Source of the DNA: Myxococcales bacterium
GTDB taxonomy: Bacteria; Myxococcota_A; Polyangia; Polyangiales; Ga0077539
NCBI GenBank assembly: GCA_030652255.1
Contig: JAUSAZ010000144.1
Coordinates: 1-64,000, forward strand
Reading direction: 5' to 3'
DNA length: 64,000 nucleotides
Shown here: piece after piece, positions 36,046-45,277 of the stretch
How positions within the stretch are numbered: the first letter of the stretch is position 1
Layout: each line of letters starts with the position of its first letter
The notes under the pieces: generated by a model
Seen by the model: only the letters and a program-made list of their open reading frames with translations
Told to the model about the DNA's origin: nothing
The model's database searches: none
Program-made: the position numbers and the translations under genes

Positions 36046-37092
36046 ATGTCCACGCGCCCGATCGTTCTGGTGACCCTCGGCCTGGCCCTCAGCCTCGCCC
36101 TCGACGCGTGCTCCGCCCCGGTCTTCACCCTCCGCCCCGCCGACGCGGGCGACCCCTTCGACGCGGGCGACCCCTTTGACGCGGGCACCGTGAAGCCCGG
36201 CGAGGACGTGCCCGTGACGCCCGGCGAAGACGCCCCGGTCGGCCCCACCGACCGACCCGTGGTGATCCCCGACGCGGGCCCCCCGATCGACGTCGGCCCG
36301 GTCACGCCCGGCACCGTGCCCGCGTCCATCGCGCGCGCGCTGCCTGCCTTCGACGAGGCGACCACCGCGCGGGTGCGCGCCATCCGCGCCGACGGCCTGA
36401 GCCGCGGAAACCGCGCCAACGTGTTCGCCAAGATCGGCGACTCCATCACCGAGGCCGGGGGCTTCCTCCAGGACATCGGCGAAGGGTTCTACGACCTCGC
36501 CGGCTACCGCTGGCTCCAGGCCACGATCACCTACTTCAACGGCGTGCGCTTCTCCGACAACCGCACCAGCTTCAGCCGATACAGCGCGTGCGCGATGGGC
36601 GGCTGGGTCTCCGGCCAGCCCCTCGACGGCGACCCGGAGAGCCCGCTGCGCCGCGAGCTCGCCGCCACGCGACCGCTCTACGCCATCGTGATGATCGGCA
36701 CCAACGACCTCGATCGCACGCCCCTCGAGCAGTACTCCGCCAACCTTACGCGCATCGTCACGATCATCGAGGAGAGCGGCACCGTCCCGGTGGTCTCGAC
36801 GATCCCCGACCGCAGCGACCAGGCGGCCCCCGCGGCGCGCGTCCCGGCCTTCAACGACGCCATCCGCGCGGTCGCCCGCGCCCGCAACGTCCCGCTGCTC
36901 GACTACTGGCTGCCGATGCACGACCTGCCGGCGCGCGGCCTCGAAGAAGACGGAATCCACCCGTCGATCTGGCGCAACATGGGCGACCCCCAGGCGGCGG
37001 ACTTCCGCGATGCCGCGATCCAGTACGGCTACAACATGCGCAACCTCACGGCGCTGCTGATGCTCGAGCGCCTCCGCACGCTCCCGCCGTGA
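36046..37092 (+). CDS. SGNH/GDSL hydrolase lipoprotein
   Basis: Protein of 348 aa: lipobox at Cys22 (LALDAC), a repetitive Asp/Pro/Val linker to about residue 90, then an SGNH fold. Block I has the nucleophile Ser in KIGDSIT, block III is VMIGTND and block V supplies Asp/His in EDGIHPS. Such enzymes often de-acetylate polysaccharides or hydrolyse esters in the envelope. It follows the sugar transferase by 30 nt and overlaps the next gene by 4 nt (GTGA). Confidence 0.87.
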   Translation: MSTRPIVLVTLGLALSLALDACSAPVFTLRPADAGDPFDAGDPFDAGTVKPGEDVPVTPGEDAPVGPTDRPVVIPDAGPPIDVGPVTPGTVPASIARALPAFDEATTARVRAIRADGLSRGNRANVFAKIGDSITEAGGFLQDIGEGFYDLAGYRWLQATITYFNGVRFSDNRTSFSRYSACAMGGWVSGQPLDGDPESPLRRELAATRPLYAIVMIGTNDLDRTPLEQYSANLTRIVTIIEESGTVPVVSTIPDRSDQAAPAARVPAFNDAIRAVARARNVPLLDYWLPMHDLPARGLEEDGIHPSIWRNMGDPQAADFRDAAIQYGYNMRNLTALLMLERLRTLPP

Positions 37093-37907
37093 CCGCGCGG
37101 CTGCTCGCCCTCGCCCTCGCGCTCGCGGCCTGCACCCGCCGGGCGCCGCCGCGACGGGTGCGCCCCGCGTCGCGGGTGGTCGAGTCGGTCGCGGCCGCGC
37201 CCGCGGTGGTCGTGTGGTCGACGGTGGCGCCGGGCTTCACCTGGACGCAGGTCGACCCTCAGTTCGACGAGGCCCCGTCGCGGCTGGTCTGGGCGGTGCT
37301 GCGCCTCGACCTCGCGCGCTGGTCGCTCCGGGTCGGGCGCTCGCCCGACGACACGGTCGGGGGCCTCGCGGCGGCGCCGGGGGTGCGCGCGGCCGTCAAC
37401 GGCGGCTTCTTCGAGCCCGACCACTCCCCGAGCGGGCTGCTGCTCTCGGAGGGCGCGGTGCTGGGGCGCTACGCCCCGCGCGGCGGCAGCGGGGTGCTCG
37501 CCGTCCGCGCGGGGCGCGCCAGCGTCGAGGCCGCGCTGGGCTTCCCCGAAGACTTCGCGGGCGAGCTCGCGGTGCAGTGCGGCCCGCGGCTGGTCGAGTC
37601 CGGCAGGATCGTCGGCATCCACCGCGACGACGGGCGGCGCTTCGCCCGCACCGCCGCCTGCGTGCGCGACGCGGGCCGCACGCTCGACCTCGTCCTGACC
37701 TGGGACCTCGACGCCCCCCTCCGGGGCCCGGGCCTGCTCTGGTTCGCGCGCCGCCTCGCGGGCCCGTCGCCGACCGGCGACCGCGACGGCTGCGAGGTCG
37801 CGCTCAACCTCGATGGCGGCCCCTCGACCGGCTTCCACCTCGCCGGCGCGCCAGGGCACCCCGCGCCTGGCCCGACGCCGTGGCTGCTGACGGTGCGCGC
37901 GCGCTGA
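37089..37907 (+). CDS. Phosphodiester glycosidase (NAGPA)-domain lipoprotein
   Basis: Protein of 272 aa with lipobox at Cys15 (ALAAC). The rest resembles the NAGPA/DUF2233 family: AAVNGGFFEPDHSPSGLLLSEG, VQCGPRLVESGRI and the C-terminal ALNLDGGPSTGFHLAG, with the conserved Asn-Gly-Gly-Phe and DGGxS motifs. Family members cleave GlcNAc phosphodiesters (human uncovering enzyme) or act on cell-wall glycans. The GTG start overlaps the SGNH stop. Together with the sugar transferase and SGNH gene it suggests processing of a surface glycan. Confidence 0.8.
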   Translation: MTARLLALALALAACTRRAPPRRVRPASRVVESVAAAPAVVVWSTVAPGFTWTQVDPQFDEAPSRLVWAVLRLDLARWSLRVGRSPDDTVGGLAAAPGVRAAVNGGFFEPDHSPSGLLLSEGAVLGRYAPRGGSGVLAVRAGRASVEAALGFPEDFAGELAVQCGPRLVESGRIVGIHRDDGRRFARTAACVRDAGRTLDLVLTWDLDAPLRGPGLLWFARRLAGPSPTGDRDGCEVALNLDGGPSTGFHLAGAPGHPAPGPTPWLLTVRAR

Positions 37908-37943
37908 TCGCCACCGGTGCGGCGCTCTGGCATCCTGCGCCGG

Positions 37944-39548
37944 ATGCTTCGCCTCTTCGTCCGCGCGGTCTTCGTCCTCGGGCTCTTCGCTGCGCCCGGG
38001 TGCTCCCGCGGCGAGATCCCGTCGATCCCCGACGCGGGCATCGAGGACGACGTGCCCGAGGGCCTCGACCTCGGCATCGACCCGCGCTGCGGCTCGTCCC
38101 GCTCGCCCTGCTGCGGCGGGCGCGCGTGCAACCGCACCCTCGCCTGCGAGGAGGGCCTCTGCTGCGGGCTCGCGGGCGCCAGCTGCGCCAGCCAGCTCGA
38201 CTGCTGCGGCCTCTACGGCTGCAACGAGGGCCGGTGCTGCGTCGACGTCGGCGGCCTCTGCGAGACCTCCTCCGAGTGCTGCGCGGGCGGCCTCTGCCGC
38301 GACGGGCTCTGCGAGCGCGGCAACGAGTGCGGCGCCATGGGACAGCGCTGCTGCGCCGGCGACCTCTGCGCCAGCGGCGGCGCGTGCGTCGGCGGCACCT
38401 GCTCGGCCTGCGGCCAGGCCGCCGGCCCGTGCTGCGACGGGCGCTGCGAGCCGGGGCTCCAGTGCAGCAGCGGCAGCTGCAGCGTGCCGACGGCCTGCGG
38501 CGCCGTCGACCAGCCCTGCTGCAACGGCCGCGCGTGCGAGCGCGGCTCGGAGTGCACCGCGGGCGTGTGCCGCCGGCCCGATCGCTGCGGCGCCATGGGC
38601 GAGGTCTGCTGCCCGGGCAGCGCGTGCACCGCGCCGCTGGTCTGCACGGCGGGCACCTGCGCGATGCCCGCCGCGACCTGCGGCTCCCTCGGCCGCGCGT
38701 GCTGCGCGGGCGAGGCGTGCAGCGCGCCCCTCAACTGCAGCAACGGGTCGTGCGCCGCGTGCAACGCGCCGGGCACGCCGTGCACCATCGCGTCGCAGTG
38801 CTGCTCGGGCTTCGACTGCCGGCCCACGCCCGTGAGCAGCCGCTGCTGCCACCGCCAGGGCGCGACCTGCGCCACGTCCCTGGAGTGCTGCGGGCAGATG
38901 CTGTGCGGCGAGGACGGTCGCTGCGCGTGCCAGGCGCTGGGCCTCGCGTGCAGTGACGACAACGACTGCTGCGAGGGCTCGCGCTGCACCGGAGGCCGCT
39001 GCCAGACCACCGCGACGTGCCGGCCCGCGGGCGCCACGGGCTGCGCCACCTCGGCGGAGTGCTGCGAGGGCCTGCTGTGCGCGCAGGGCGCCACGGCGCG
39101 ATCGTGCTGCGCGGGCGCCGCCGCGGCGTGCACCCCCGGGGCGAACGCGGGCTGCTGCGGCGCGATGACCTGCAACGCCAGCGGCAGCTCGGGCTACTGC
39201 GCCTGCCGGGTGCTCGACGAGACCTGCGCGTCGAGCACCGACTGCTGCCCGGGCAACACCTGCACGGGCGGTCGCTGCCGGCCGCCGTCCACCACCTGCC
39301 TCGGCCCGGGCAACACCACCGTCTGCGCCTCGGAGGACCAGTGCTGCGGCACCCTCCTCTGCGCGACCCTCCGCGGCACGCGGCGGTGCTGCACCGGGGC
39401 CCGCGGCGGCTGCCGCGCCAGCTCGGAGTGCTGCGGCGCGATGCTCTGCGTGGCGGGCCGCTGCGCCTGCCGCGAGGCCGGCACGAGCTGCAACCAGGAC
39501 GGCGACTGCTGCACCGGGCGCTGCACCGCGGGCCGCTGCGGGCCGTAG
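37944..39548 (+). CDS. Cysteine-rich repeat lipoprotein
   Basis: Protein of 534 aa with lipobox at Cys20 (FAAPGC). From residue 50 to the end roughly one residue in five is Cys, in about a dozen units with recurring CCxG, DCCxG and CxxGRC patterns, as in knottin- or dickkopf-like modules. Such units need many disulfides and are extracellular. No ligand or enzyme is known. ATG 37944 is chosen because it opens a signal peptide. It ends 4 nt before the convergent 39553 gene. Confidence 0.75.
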   Translation: MLRLFVRAVFVLGLFAAPGCSRGEIPSIPDAGIEDDVPEGLDLGIDPRCGSSRSPCCGGRACNRTLACEEGLCCGLAGASCASQLDCCGLYGCNEGRCCVDVGGLCETSSECCAGGLCRDGLCERGNECGAMGQRCCAGDLCASGGACVGGTCSACGQAAGPCCDGRCEPGLQCSSGSCSVPTACGAVDQPCCNGRACERGSECTAGVCRRPDRCGAMGEVCCPGSACTAPLVCTAGTCAMPAATCGSLGRACCAGEACSAPLNCSNGSCAACNAPGTPCTIASQCCSGFDCRPTPVSSRCCHRQGATCATSLECCGQMLCGEDGRCACQALGLACSDDNDCCEGSRCTGGRCQTTATCRPAGATGCATSAECCEGLLCAQGATARSCCAGAAAACTPGANAGCCGAMTCNASGSSGYCACRVLDETCASSTDCCPGNTCTGGRCRPPSTTCLGPGNTTVCASEDQCCGTLLCATLRGTRRCCTGARGGCRASSECCGAMLCVAGRCACREAGTSCNQDGDCCTGRCTAGRCGP

Positions 39549-39552
39549 CGGG

Positions 39553-41295
39553 TCAGCGCGGAAACTGGCGTACGGCCACGCCCGCGCCGACCCCCTCGCC
39601 CGCCTCCCAGGCGACGACGAAGCGGTCGCCCATCGGGCCACCGAAGGCCGCCGCGGGGCGGTGCTGGGCGGGCGTCGCCTCGCTCACGAGGAAGTCCGCG
39701 CTGGTGCCCCCGAGGCGGGAGAAGGCGTCGCGGTCGTCGGCGCGGCGCAGGCGTCCGCGGATGGTGCCGGTGGCCTCGTCCTCCCAGACGAAGAGCACGG
39801 TGGAGGGGGTTCCGCCCGCGACGGCGAGGGCGGGGCGCGACTGGGGTCCTGCGGTGGTGGTGTTGGCCGTCGCCGCGGCGCCCATCGCGCGGAGCGAGGC
39901 GTCGAGCCGCACCCACCGGATGGCCGTCGCGTCCATGTCGGCCGCGTCGCGCGCGGCGTCCTGCCACGCCACCACGAGGCCGCCCTCGGGCAGCGCCGCG
40001 GCGCTAGGGAGGTCTTGCGCCTCTGCGGGGTTGGGGTTGACCCGCACCGCCGCGTCCATCGGCGCCCCGGCGGCCGTGAGCCGGCGCGCGAAGATGTCCC
40101 CGGCGGCCGACCACACCACCGCGAAGGTGCCGTCGCTCAGCGCCACCGCGCGGGGGTCGCCCACCTCCCCGTCGGCGACGGAGACGGGCGCGCTGGCCGC
40201 GCCGAGCGGGCGGGCAATCGGACCGAAGCTCGACGCCCGCAGACCCATGCCGGGCTCGCGCCACGCGAGCAGCAGCCGATCGGCGCTCGCGGCGATCGTG
40301 GGCGCCAGGCGCCGGGCGCCCGCCGTGGGGAGGGCCGCGCTGCCGGTCGGCGGGTCGTCGTTGAAGACCTGCGCCGCCACGTTGCCGGGCGTCACCTGGA
40401 GGGTCTCCCACGCCCCCGCGAAGGCTCGCTGCGCGCCGACGGTGACGGGTGTGAGCGCGGGGGCGGTCTGGGAGCTCGCGCCGCCGCCGAGCACCACCTC
40501 GTTGCGCAGCGCGCCGAAGATGGTCTCGGGCGAGCCGTCGGGGGCGAAGAAGCGTGCCTTCACGTCCTCGGCGGGAACGTTCTCCACCTGCCACGCCACC
40601 ACGAGGCGTCGGCCCGTGGGCCACACCACCGCCGGGCGGCGCTGGAGCCCAGCCGTCTCGGTGTTGGCGCGCACCACCGGGGTCTGGCAGGTGGTCGAGC
40701 ACGCGCCGCCGTCGGCGTTGGCCGCGCCGAGGTCGCAGGCCTCGTCGAAGTCGAGCACCTCGTCGCCGCAGCGGCCCACCGGGCGCTGCTCGCGCACCAC
40801 CACCGTGGCGCTCTGCTGCTGGCCCGCCGCGACGGTGACGTCGGCGCAGCCCGACCCGAGGATCTCGCTGCGCGTGGTGCCGTCGGGCAGGCGCAGGTCC
40901 CCTTGGCCGTGCACGAGCACGATGTAGGTGCCGGGGTCGTTGATGGCGACGGTGGTGGGCTGCGAGGCGGTGAAGCAGGTGTCGACGGGCGTGGCCGTGC
41001 CGAAGCGGGCGGACTGCGTGGCCCAGCCGCTGCCGCAGCGCACCGCGGGGGTGACGTCGCGCCCCGGCAGCGCTGCCAGCACCCGCTGACCCGACGCGTC
41101 GCGCACCTGGCCCGACGCGGCGTCGCAGCGCAGGGCGCCCCGCGGAAACACCCGCAGGTGCAGCGGCCCCACGAGGTCGCTGAGCATGAGCTCGTCGAGC
41201 GAGACCACGAAGGGCGGCGCATCGGACGGATCGGCCGCGCAGGCGGACATCACGACCATCAACGCGAGGGCACACCGGGTCGTTCGCTTGGGCAT
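39553..41295 (-). CDS. Lipoprotein with beta-propeller-like repeats, unknown
   Basis: Protein of 580 aa with lipobox at Cys19 (VMSAC). After an N-terminal beta-rich part with three or four Cys pairs, one in CGDEVLDFDEACD (myxobacterial Cys-rich repeat motif), residues about 230-580 repeat the pattern of VxVAW or LLAWR strands (RLVVAWQVE, RLLLAWREP, GLVVAWQDA, RFVVAWEAG), suggesting a beta-propeller. No active-site motif. The promoter-like TAGTCT is 11 nt upstream of the ATG. Confidence 0.75.
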   Translation of the reverse strand: MPKRTTRCALALMVVMSACAADPSDAPPFVVSLDELMLSDLVGPLHLRVFPRGALRCDAASGQVRDASGQRVLAALPGRDVTPAVRCGSGWATQSARFGTATPVDTCFTASQPTTVAINDPGTYIVLVHGQGDLRLPDGTTRSEILGSGCADVTVAAGQQQSATVVVREQRPVGRCGDEVLDFDEACDLGAANADGGACSTTCQTPVVRANTETAGLQRRPAVVWPTGRRLVVAWQVENVPAEDVKARFFAPDGSPETIFGALRNEVVLGGGASSQTAPALTPVTVGAQRAFAGAWETLQVTPGNVAAQVFNDDPPTGSAALPTAGARRLAPTIAASADRLLLAWREPGMGLRASSFGPIARPLGAASAPVSVADGEVGDPRAVALSDGTFAVVWSAAGDIFARRLTAAGAPMDAAVRVNPNPAEAQDLPSAAALPEGGLVVAWQDAARDAADMDATAIRWVRLDASLRAMGAAATANTTTAGPQSRPALAVAGGTPSTVLFVWEDEATGTIRGRLRRADDRDAFSRLGGTSADFLVSEATPAQHRPAAAFGGPMGDRFVVAWEAGEGVGAGVAVRQFPR

Positions 41296-41306
41296 CGTCG
41301 CCCCGG

Positions 41307-41324
41307 AGACTACCGCAGCTGCGG
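41307..41324 (-). promoter_or_regulatory. -10-like TAGTCT abutting a 12-bp palindrome
   Basis: On the minus strand TAGTCT (41312-41307) lies 11 nt before the lipoprotein ATG. The perfect palindrome CCGCAGCTGCGG (41313-41324) sits directly upstream, where a repressor could block a promoter; it might instead be a hairpin after the response regulator gene. Confidence 0.3.
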
Positions 41325-41356
41325 CGCGCGGGCCGAGCGCCGACGCCGCGGGGGGC

Positions 41357-42043
<687 letters not shown>

Positions 42044-42122
42044 GCGTACCGCGGGGAGCCTAGACCCAATGCGCCGTCAGCGCTCCATCCGGGCGCGTTG
42101 ACCCTTCGCCCGGCGCCGTGCG

Positions 42123-43097
42123 ATGCCCTGGAACACCATGCGTAGCGACGCCCGCGCCCTGTACCCCGACATCGAAGCCCACCACGTCGGCACCCTGCGG
42201 GTGTCACCCCTGCACGAGCTCTACTACGAGGTCTCGGGCAACCCCGTCGGCAAGCCCGTGGTCTTCCTGCACGGGGGCCCCGGCGGGGGGAGCGACCCGC
42301 GGTACCGCCGCTTCTTCGACCCCGCGCGCTACCGCATCGTGCTCTTCGACCAGCGCGGCAGCGGCCGGAGCACCCCCTACGCCTCGCTGGTGGACAACAC
42401 CACCTGGCACCTCGTGCAGGACATCGAGGCCCTGCGCGAGCACCTGGGCATCGCGCGCTGGCAGGTCTTCGGGGGCTCCTGGGGCAGCACCCTCGCCCTG
42501 GCCTACGCGGAGACCCACCCCGAGCGCGTGACGGAGCTCGTGCTCCGCGGGATCTTCCTGCTGCGCCGCAAGGAGATCCAGTGGTTCTACCAGCAGGGGG
42601 CGAGCGAGATCTTCCCTGACGCCTGGGAGCGCTTCATCGCGCCCATCCCCGAGTCCGAGCGCGGCGACCTCGTGGGCGCCTACCACAAGCGCCTCACCGG
42701 GGCCGACCCGGTCGAGCGCTCGCGCTGCGCCGTCGCGTGGAGCGTGTGGGAGGGCAGCACCAGCCGCCTGGTGCCCGACCCCGACATGATCCGCCGCACG
42801 GGCGACGCGCACTTCGCCGAGGCCTTCGCCCGCATCGAGTGCCACTACTTCGTCAACAAGGGCTTCCTCCGCTCGGACGCCCAGCTCCTGGAAGACGTCC
42901 CGCGCCTCCGGAACATCCCCGGGGTCATCGTGCAGGGCCGCTACGACGTGGTCTGCCCGATGGACTCCGCGTGGGCGCTGCACCGCGCGTGGCCCGAGGC
43001 CGAGCTCGTGGTGGTGCCCGACGCCGGGCACGCGGTCATCGAGCCGGGCATCACCCGCGCGCTCATCGAGGCGACCGATCGCTTCGCCTCGCGTTGA
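42123..43097 (+). CDS. pip: Proline iminopeptidase
   Basis: Alpha/beta hydrolase of 324 aa (S33 family) that removes N-terminal proline from peptides. HGGPGGGSDP forms the oxyanion region, FDQRGSGRS follows, the nucleophile Ser119 is in GGSWGS, and the catalytic Asp and His are in VQGRYDVVCPM and PDAGHAV. Length and motifs match bacterial Pip (about 315 aa). Start ATG 42123, with a second ATG 15 nt later. Confidence 0.95.
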   Translation: MPWNTMRSDARALYPDIEAHHVGTLRVSPLHELYYEVSGNPVGKPVVFLHGGPGGGSDPRYRRFFDPARYRIVLFDQRGSGRSTPYASLVDNTTWHLVQDIEALREHLGIARWQVFGGSWGSTLALAYAETHPERVTELVLRGIFLLRRKEIQWFYQQGASEIFPDAWERFIAPIPESERGDLVGAYHKRLTGADPVERSRCAVAWSVWEGSTSRLVPDPDMIRRTGDAHFAEAFARIECHYFVNKGFLRSDAQLLEDVPRLRNIPGVIVQGRYDVVCPMDSAWALHRAWPEAELVVVPDAGHAVIEPGITRALIEATDRFASR

Positions 43098-43123
43098 CGC
43101 CGCCCTCCGCGGCTCTCTAAGTT
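43094..43123 (+). promoter_or_regulatory. Promoter candidate TTGACG-N18-TAAGTT
   Basis: TTGACG (43094-43099) overlaps the pip stop; TAAGTT (43118-43123) follows after 18 nt and ends 9 nt before the ATG of the 43133 gene. No Shine-Dalgarno precedes that ATG, so this is a leaderless candidate. Confidence 0.4.
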
Positions 43124-43132
43124 GGGCCCACG

Positions 43133-43408
43133 ATGGACCTCAAGAAGACGCTGCTCACCCAGGCCATGAAGCTCGCGCAGAACCCGAAGGTGATGGAGAT
43201 CGCCACGCACCCGAAGGTGATGGAGGTGGCCATGAAGGCCATGGCCGCGCGGGGCCAGGTGACCACCGCGGTGCACGGCGCGACCAGCTCCGTCGCCCGC
43301 GGCCTCAACCTCGCGACCCGCGACGAGGTGAAGGAGCTGCGCCGCACGATCCGCAAGCTCGAAGACCAGCTCGCTGCAGAGCGCGAGGGCACGGGCGGCG
43401 GGTCGTGA
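43133..43408 (+). CDS. Small protein with C-terminal coiled coil, unknown
   Basis: Protein of 91 aa. The first half is amphipathic and contains the near-duplicate KVMEIATHPKVMEVAMKAMA. The C-terminal half (ATRDEVKELRRTIRKLEDQLAAE) is a strong heptad coiled coil, reminiscent of phasin-like or envelope-associated small proteins. No function is known. It overlaps the next start by 4 nt (GTGA), so the two form an operon. Confidence 0.7.
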   Translation: MDLKKTLLTQAMKLAQNPKVMEIATHPKVMEVAMKAMAARGQVTTAVHGATSSVARGLNLATRDEVKELRRTIRKLEDQLAAEREGTGGGS

Positions 43409-44163
43409 GCGCCCGCGCCGCGGCGCTCCTGCTGTCGCTGGTCGCAGGCTGTCACGCCCATGCGACGACGGCGGCCGAGCCCACGGCGCGCGCAGCGTCG
43501 ACCGGAGAGCGCACCCCCGGTGGACGGGAGGCGGGCGCCCGCGAGCAGGGCGACGGCGCGCGCTCGCGCCCGATGAGCGCGGCGCAGCGGCGCTACGAGG
43601 AGGGCATGACCGCCGCGGGCCGCCATGACTGGACGGTCGCAGCGGCGGCCTTCAGCGACGCGTACGACCTCGAGCCCTCCGCCGAGCTGGCCTTCAACAC
43701 CGGGCGCATGTACGAGCACCTCGCGGACTTCGAGCGGGCGGGCGAGTGGTATCAGCGCGTGCTGTCGGGCACCCCCTCCCCCGCGGTGCGCGCGCAGGTG
43801 ACCACCCGGCTCGCCGCCGTGCAGCGCGACGCCCAGCGGCGGCGGGACGGCATCGCGCAGGCCTCCCCCGACGACGACGCGCTCAACGCCGAGGCCTCGG
43901 TGTGGTTCAACCGCGGGCTGTTGTTCTTCCGTCGGCACCGGTGGCGCGAGGCGCTCCGGGCCTTCGAGACCGCCAACCAGTTCGTGCAGACCGCGGGCAC
44001 CAACGTCGCCGAGCTGATGTTCAACCTGGGCGTCACGCACGAGCGCCTCGGGCATCGCGCGGAGGCCGAGGCGGCGTTCCGTTCGTACCTGGCGTCGCGG
44101 CCCGAATCGCCCGACCGCGCGGAGATCGAGCAGCGCATCCAGCGGCTGCGACGAGACCGCTGA
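43405..44163 (+). CDS. TPR lipoprotein
   Basis: Protein of 252 aa with a GTG start and lipobox at Cys16 (SLVAGC). A Gly/Arg/Glu-rich linker leads to TPR-like helices at about 65-130 (YEEGMTAAGRHDWTVAAAAF, FNTGRMYEHLADFERAGEWY) and 165-240 (WFNRGLLFFRRHRWREALRAF, LMFNLGVTHERLGHRAEAEAAF). Probably a periplasmic scaffold. Coupled to the 43133 small protein. Confidence 0.8.
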   Translation: MSARAAALLLSLVAGCHAHATTAAEPTARAASTGERTPGGREAGAREQGDGARSRPMSAAQRRYEEGMTAAGRHDWTVAAAAFSDAYDLEPSAELAFNTGRMYEHLADFERAGEWYQRVLSGTPSPAVRAQVTTRLAAVQRDAQRRRDGIAQASPDDDALNAEASVWFNRGLLFFRRHRWREALRAFETANQFVQTAGTNVAELMFNLGVTHERLGHRAEAEAAFRSYLASRPESPDRAEIEQRIQRLRRDR

Positions 44164-44189
44164 GGGAGCGTCGAGCGGGAGGGTCGAGG

Positions 44190-45254
44190 TCAGGTCGTGG
44201 GCGGGAGCGCGGCGCTGGCGGGGATGGTGCCGGTCATCGCGCGCAGGAAGGCCGTGATGCGCTGCACCTGGGTGGCGTCGAGGTCGCGCCCGAGCTGCAC
44301 GGCGCCCATCGTGCGCACCGCTTCTTCGAGGGTGGTGGCGTGCCCATCGTGGAACCACGGGCCGGTCTCGGCCACCTGACGCAGCGTGGGGACCTTGAAG
44401 AAGTGCCGGTCGGCTTCGCGGCGCGTCACGTTGAAGCGACCCGCGTCGGCGGCGGTGAGGGCCGTGCCCCGGAGCGCGAAGTAGTCGCGCACGGCGCCCA
44501 TCTTCTGGAACGACGACCCGCCGATGTTGATGCCGTTGTGGCAGGTGGTGCAGCCGACGGACTCGAAGAGAACCGCGCCCTCCCGCTGCTCGTCGTTGAG
44601 CGCGAGGTCGTCGCCGCGGAGGAAGCGGTCGACCGGCGACGGCGTGACCAGCGTCTCCTCGTAGACGGCGAGGGCGTCGCAGACGGTGTCCGCGGTCAGA
44701 CCCGCCGCGGGGTACGACTCGCGGAAGGCGCTGACGTACTCGGGCGAGCGCGCGAGGGTCGCCACCACGTTGGGCCAATTGTTGCCCATCTCCGCGGGGT
44801 TGGCCACGGGGCCGGCGGCCTGCTCGCGGAGATCGCGCGCGCGCCCGTCCCAGAACTGCACGAAGTTGTAGCGGGAGTTGAGCACCGTCGGGGAGTTGAT
44901 GGGGCCGACCTGGCTCCGAACGCCGAGCGACGAGACGCGGCGGTCGGTGCCCCCGCGGTCGAGGGCATGGCAGCTCGCGCACGAGAGCGTGTTGTCGATA
45001 GACAGCGCTGTGTCGTGGAAGAGCCGGCGTCCGAGGACCATCTTGCGCGGGTCGACCTCCACCTGCTCGGGCAGCGCCTGGAGCGAGGCGCGGAGGCGGC
45101 GCAGCTCCGGGGGCGGCGCGGGTCGCGTCGAGGGCTCGGTGTACTCCCGGGCCGGGGGGCGCTCGCGGAGGTCTCGGCAGGCTTCGAGTGTGGCGGCGGC
45201 GAGCGTGGCGGCGGCGACGGCGCCGAGGAGTCGGGCGGATGAACGGACACGCAT
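44190..45254 (-). CDS. Di-heme cytochrome c peroxidase (MauG/CcpA family)
   Basis: Protein of 354 aa. A signal peptide ends at a possible lipobox Cys26 (LEAC). Two CxxCH heme sites are CASCH (92-96) and CTTCH (235-239), about 140 residues apart as in the family. LGRRLFHDTALSIDNTLSC and KVPTLRQVAETGPWFHDG are family landmarks. It reduces hydrogen peroxide in the periplasm or performs MauG-like oxidation. It is 23 nt downstream of the TIG-repeat gene on the same strand. No cytochrome c maturation genes are in the window. Confidence 0.93.
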   Translation of the reverse strand: MRVRSSARLLGAVAAATLAAATLEACRDLRERPPAREYTEPSTRPAPPPELRRLRASLQALPEQVEVDPRKMVLGRRLFHDTALSIDNTLSCASCHALDRGGTDRRVSSLGVRSQVGPINSPTVLNSRYNFVQFWDGRARDLREQAAGPVANPAEMGNNWPNVVATLARSPEYVSAFRESYPAAGLTADTVCDALAVYEETLVTPSPVDRFLRGDDLALNDEQREGAVLFESVGCTTCHNGINIGGSSFQKMGAVRDYFALRGTALTAADAGRFNVTRREADRHFFKVPTLRQVAETGPWFHDGHATTLEEAVRTMGAVQLGRDLDATQVQRITAFLRAMTGTIPASAALPPTT

Positions 45255-45277
45255 GGTGGGGTGAAGGAGCTCCTTGC

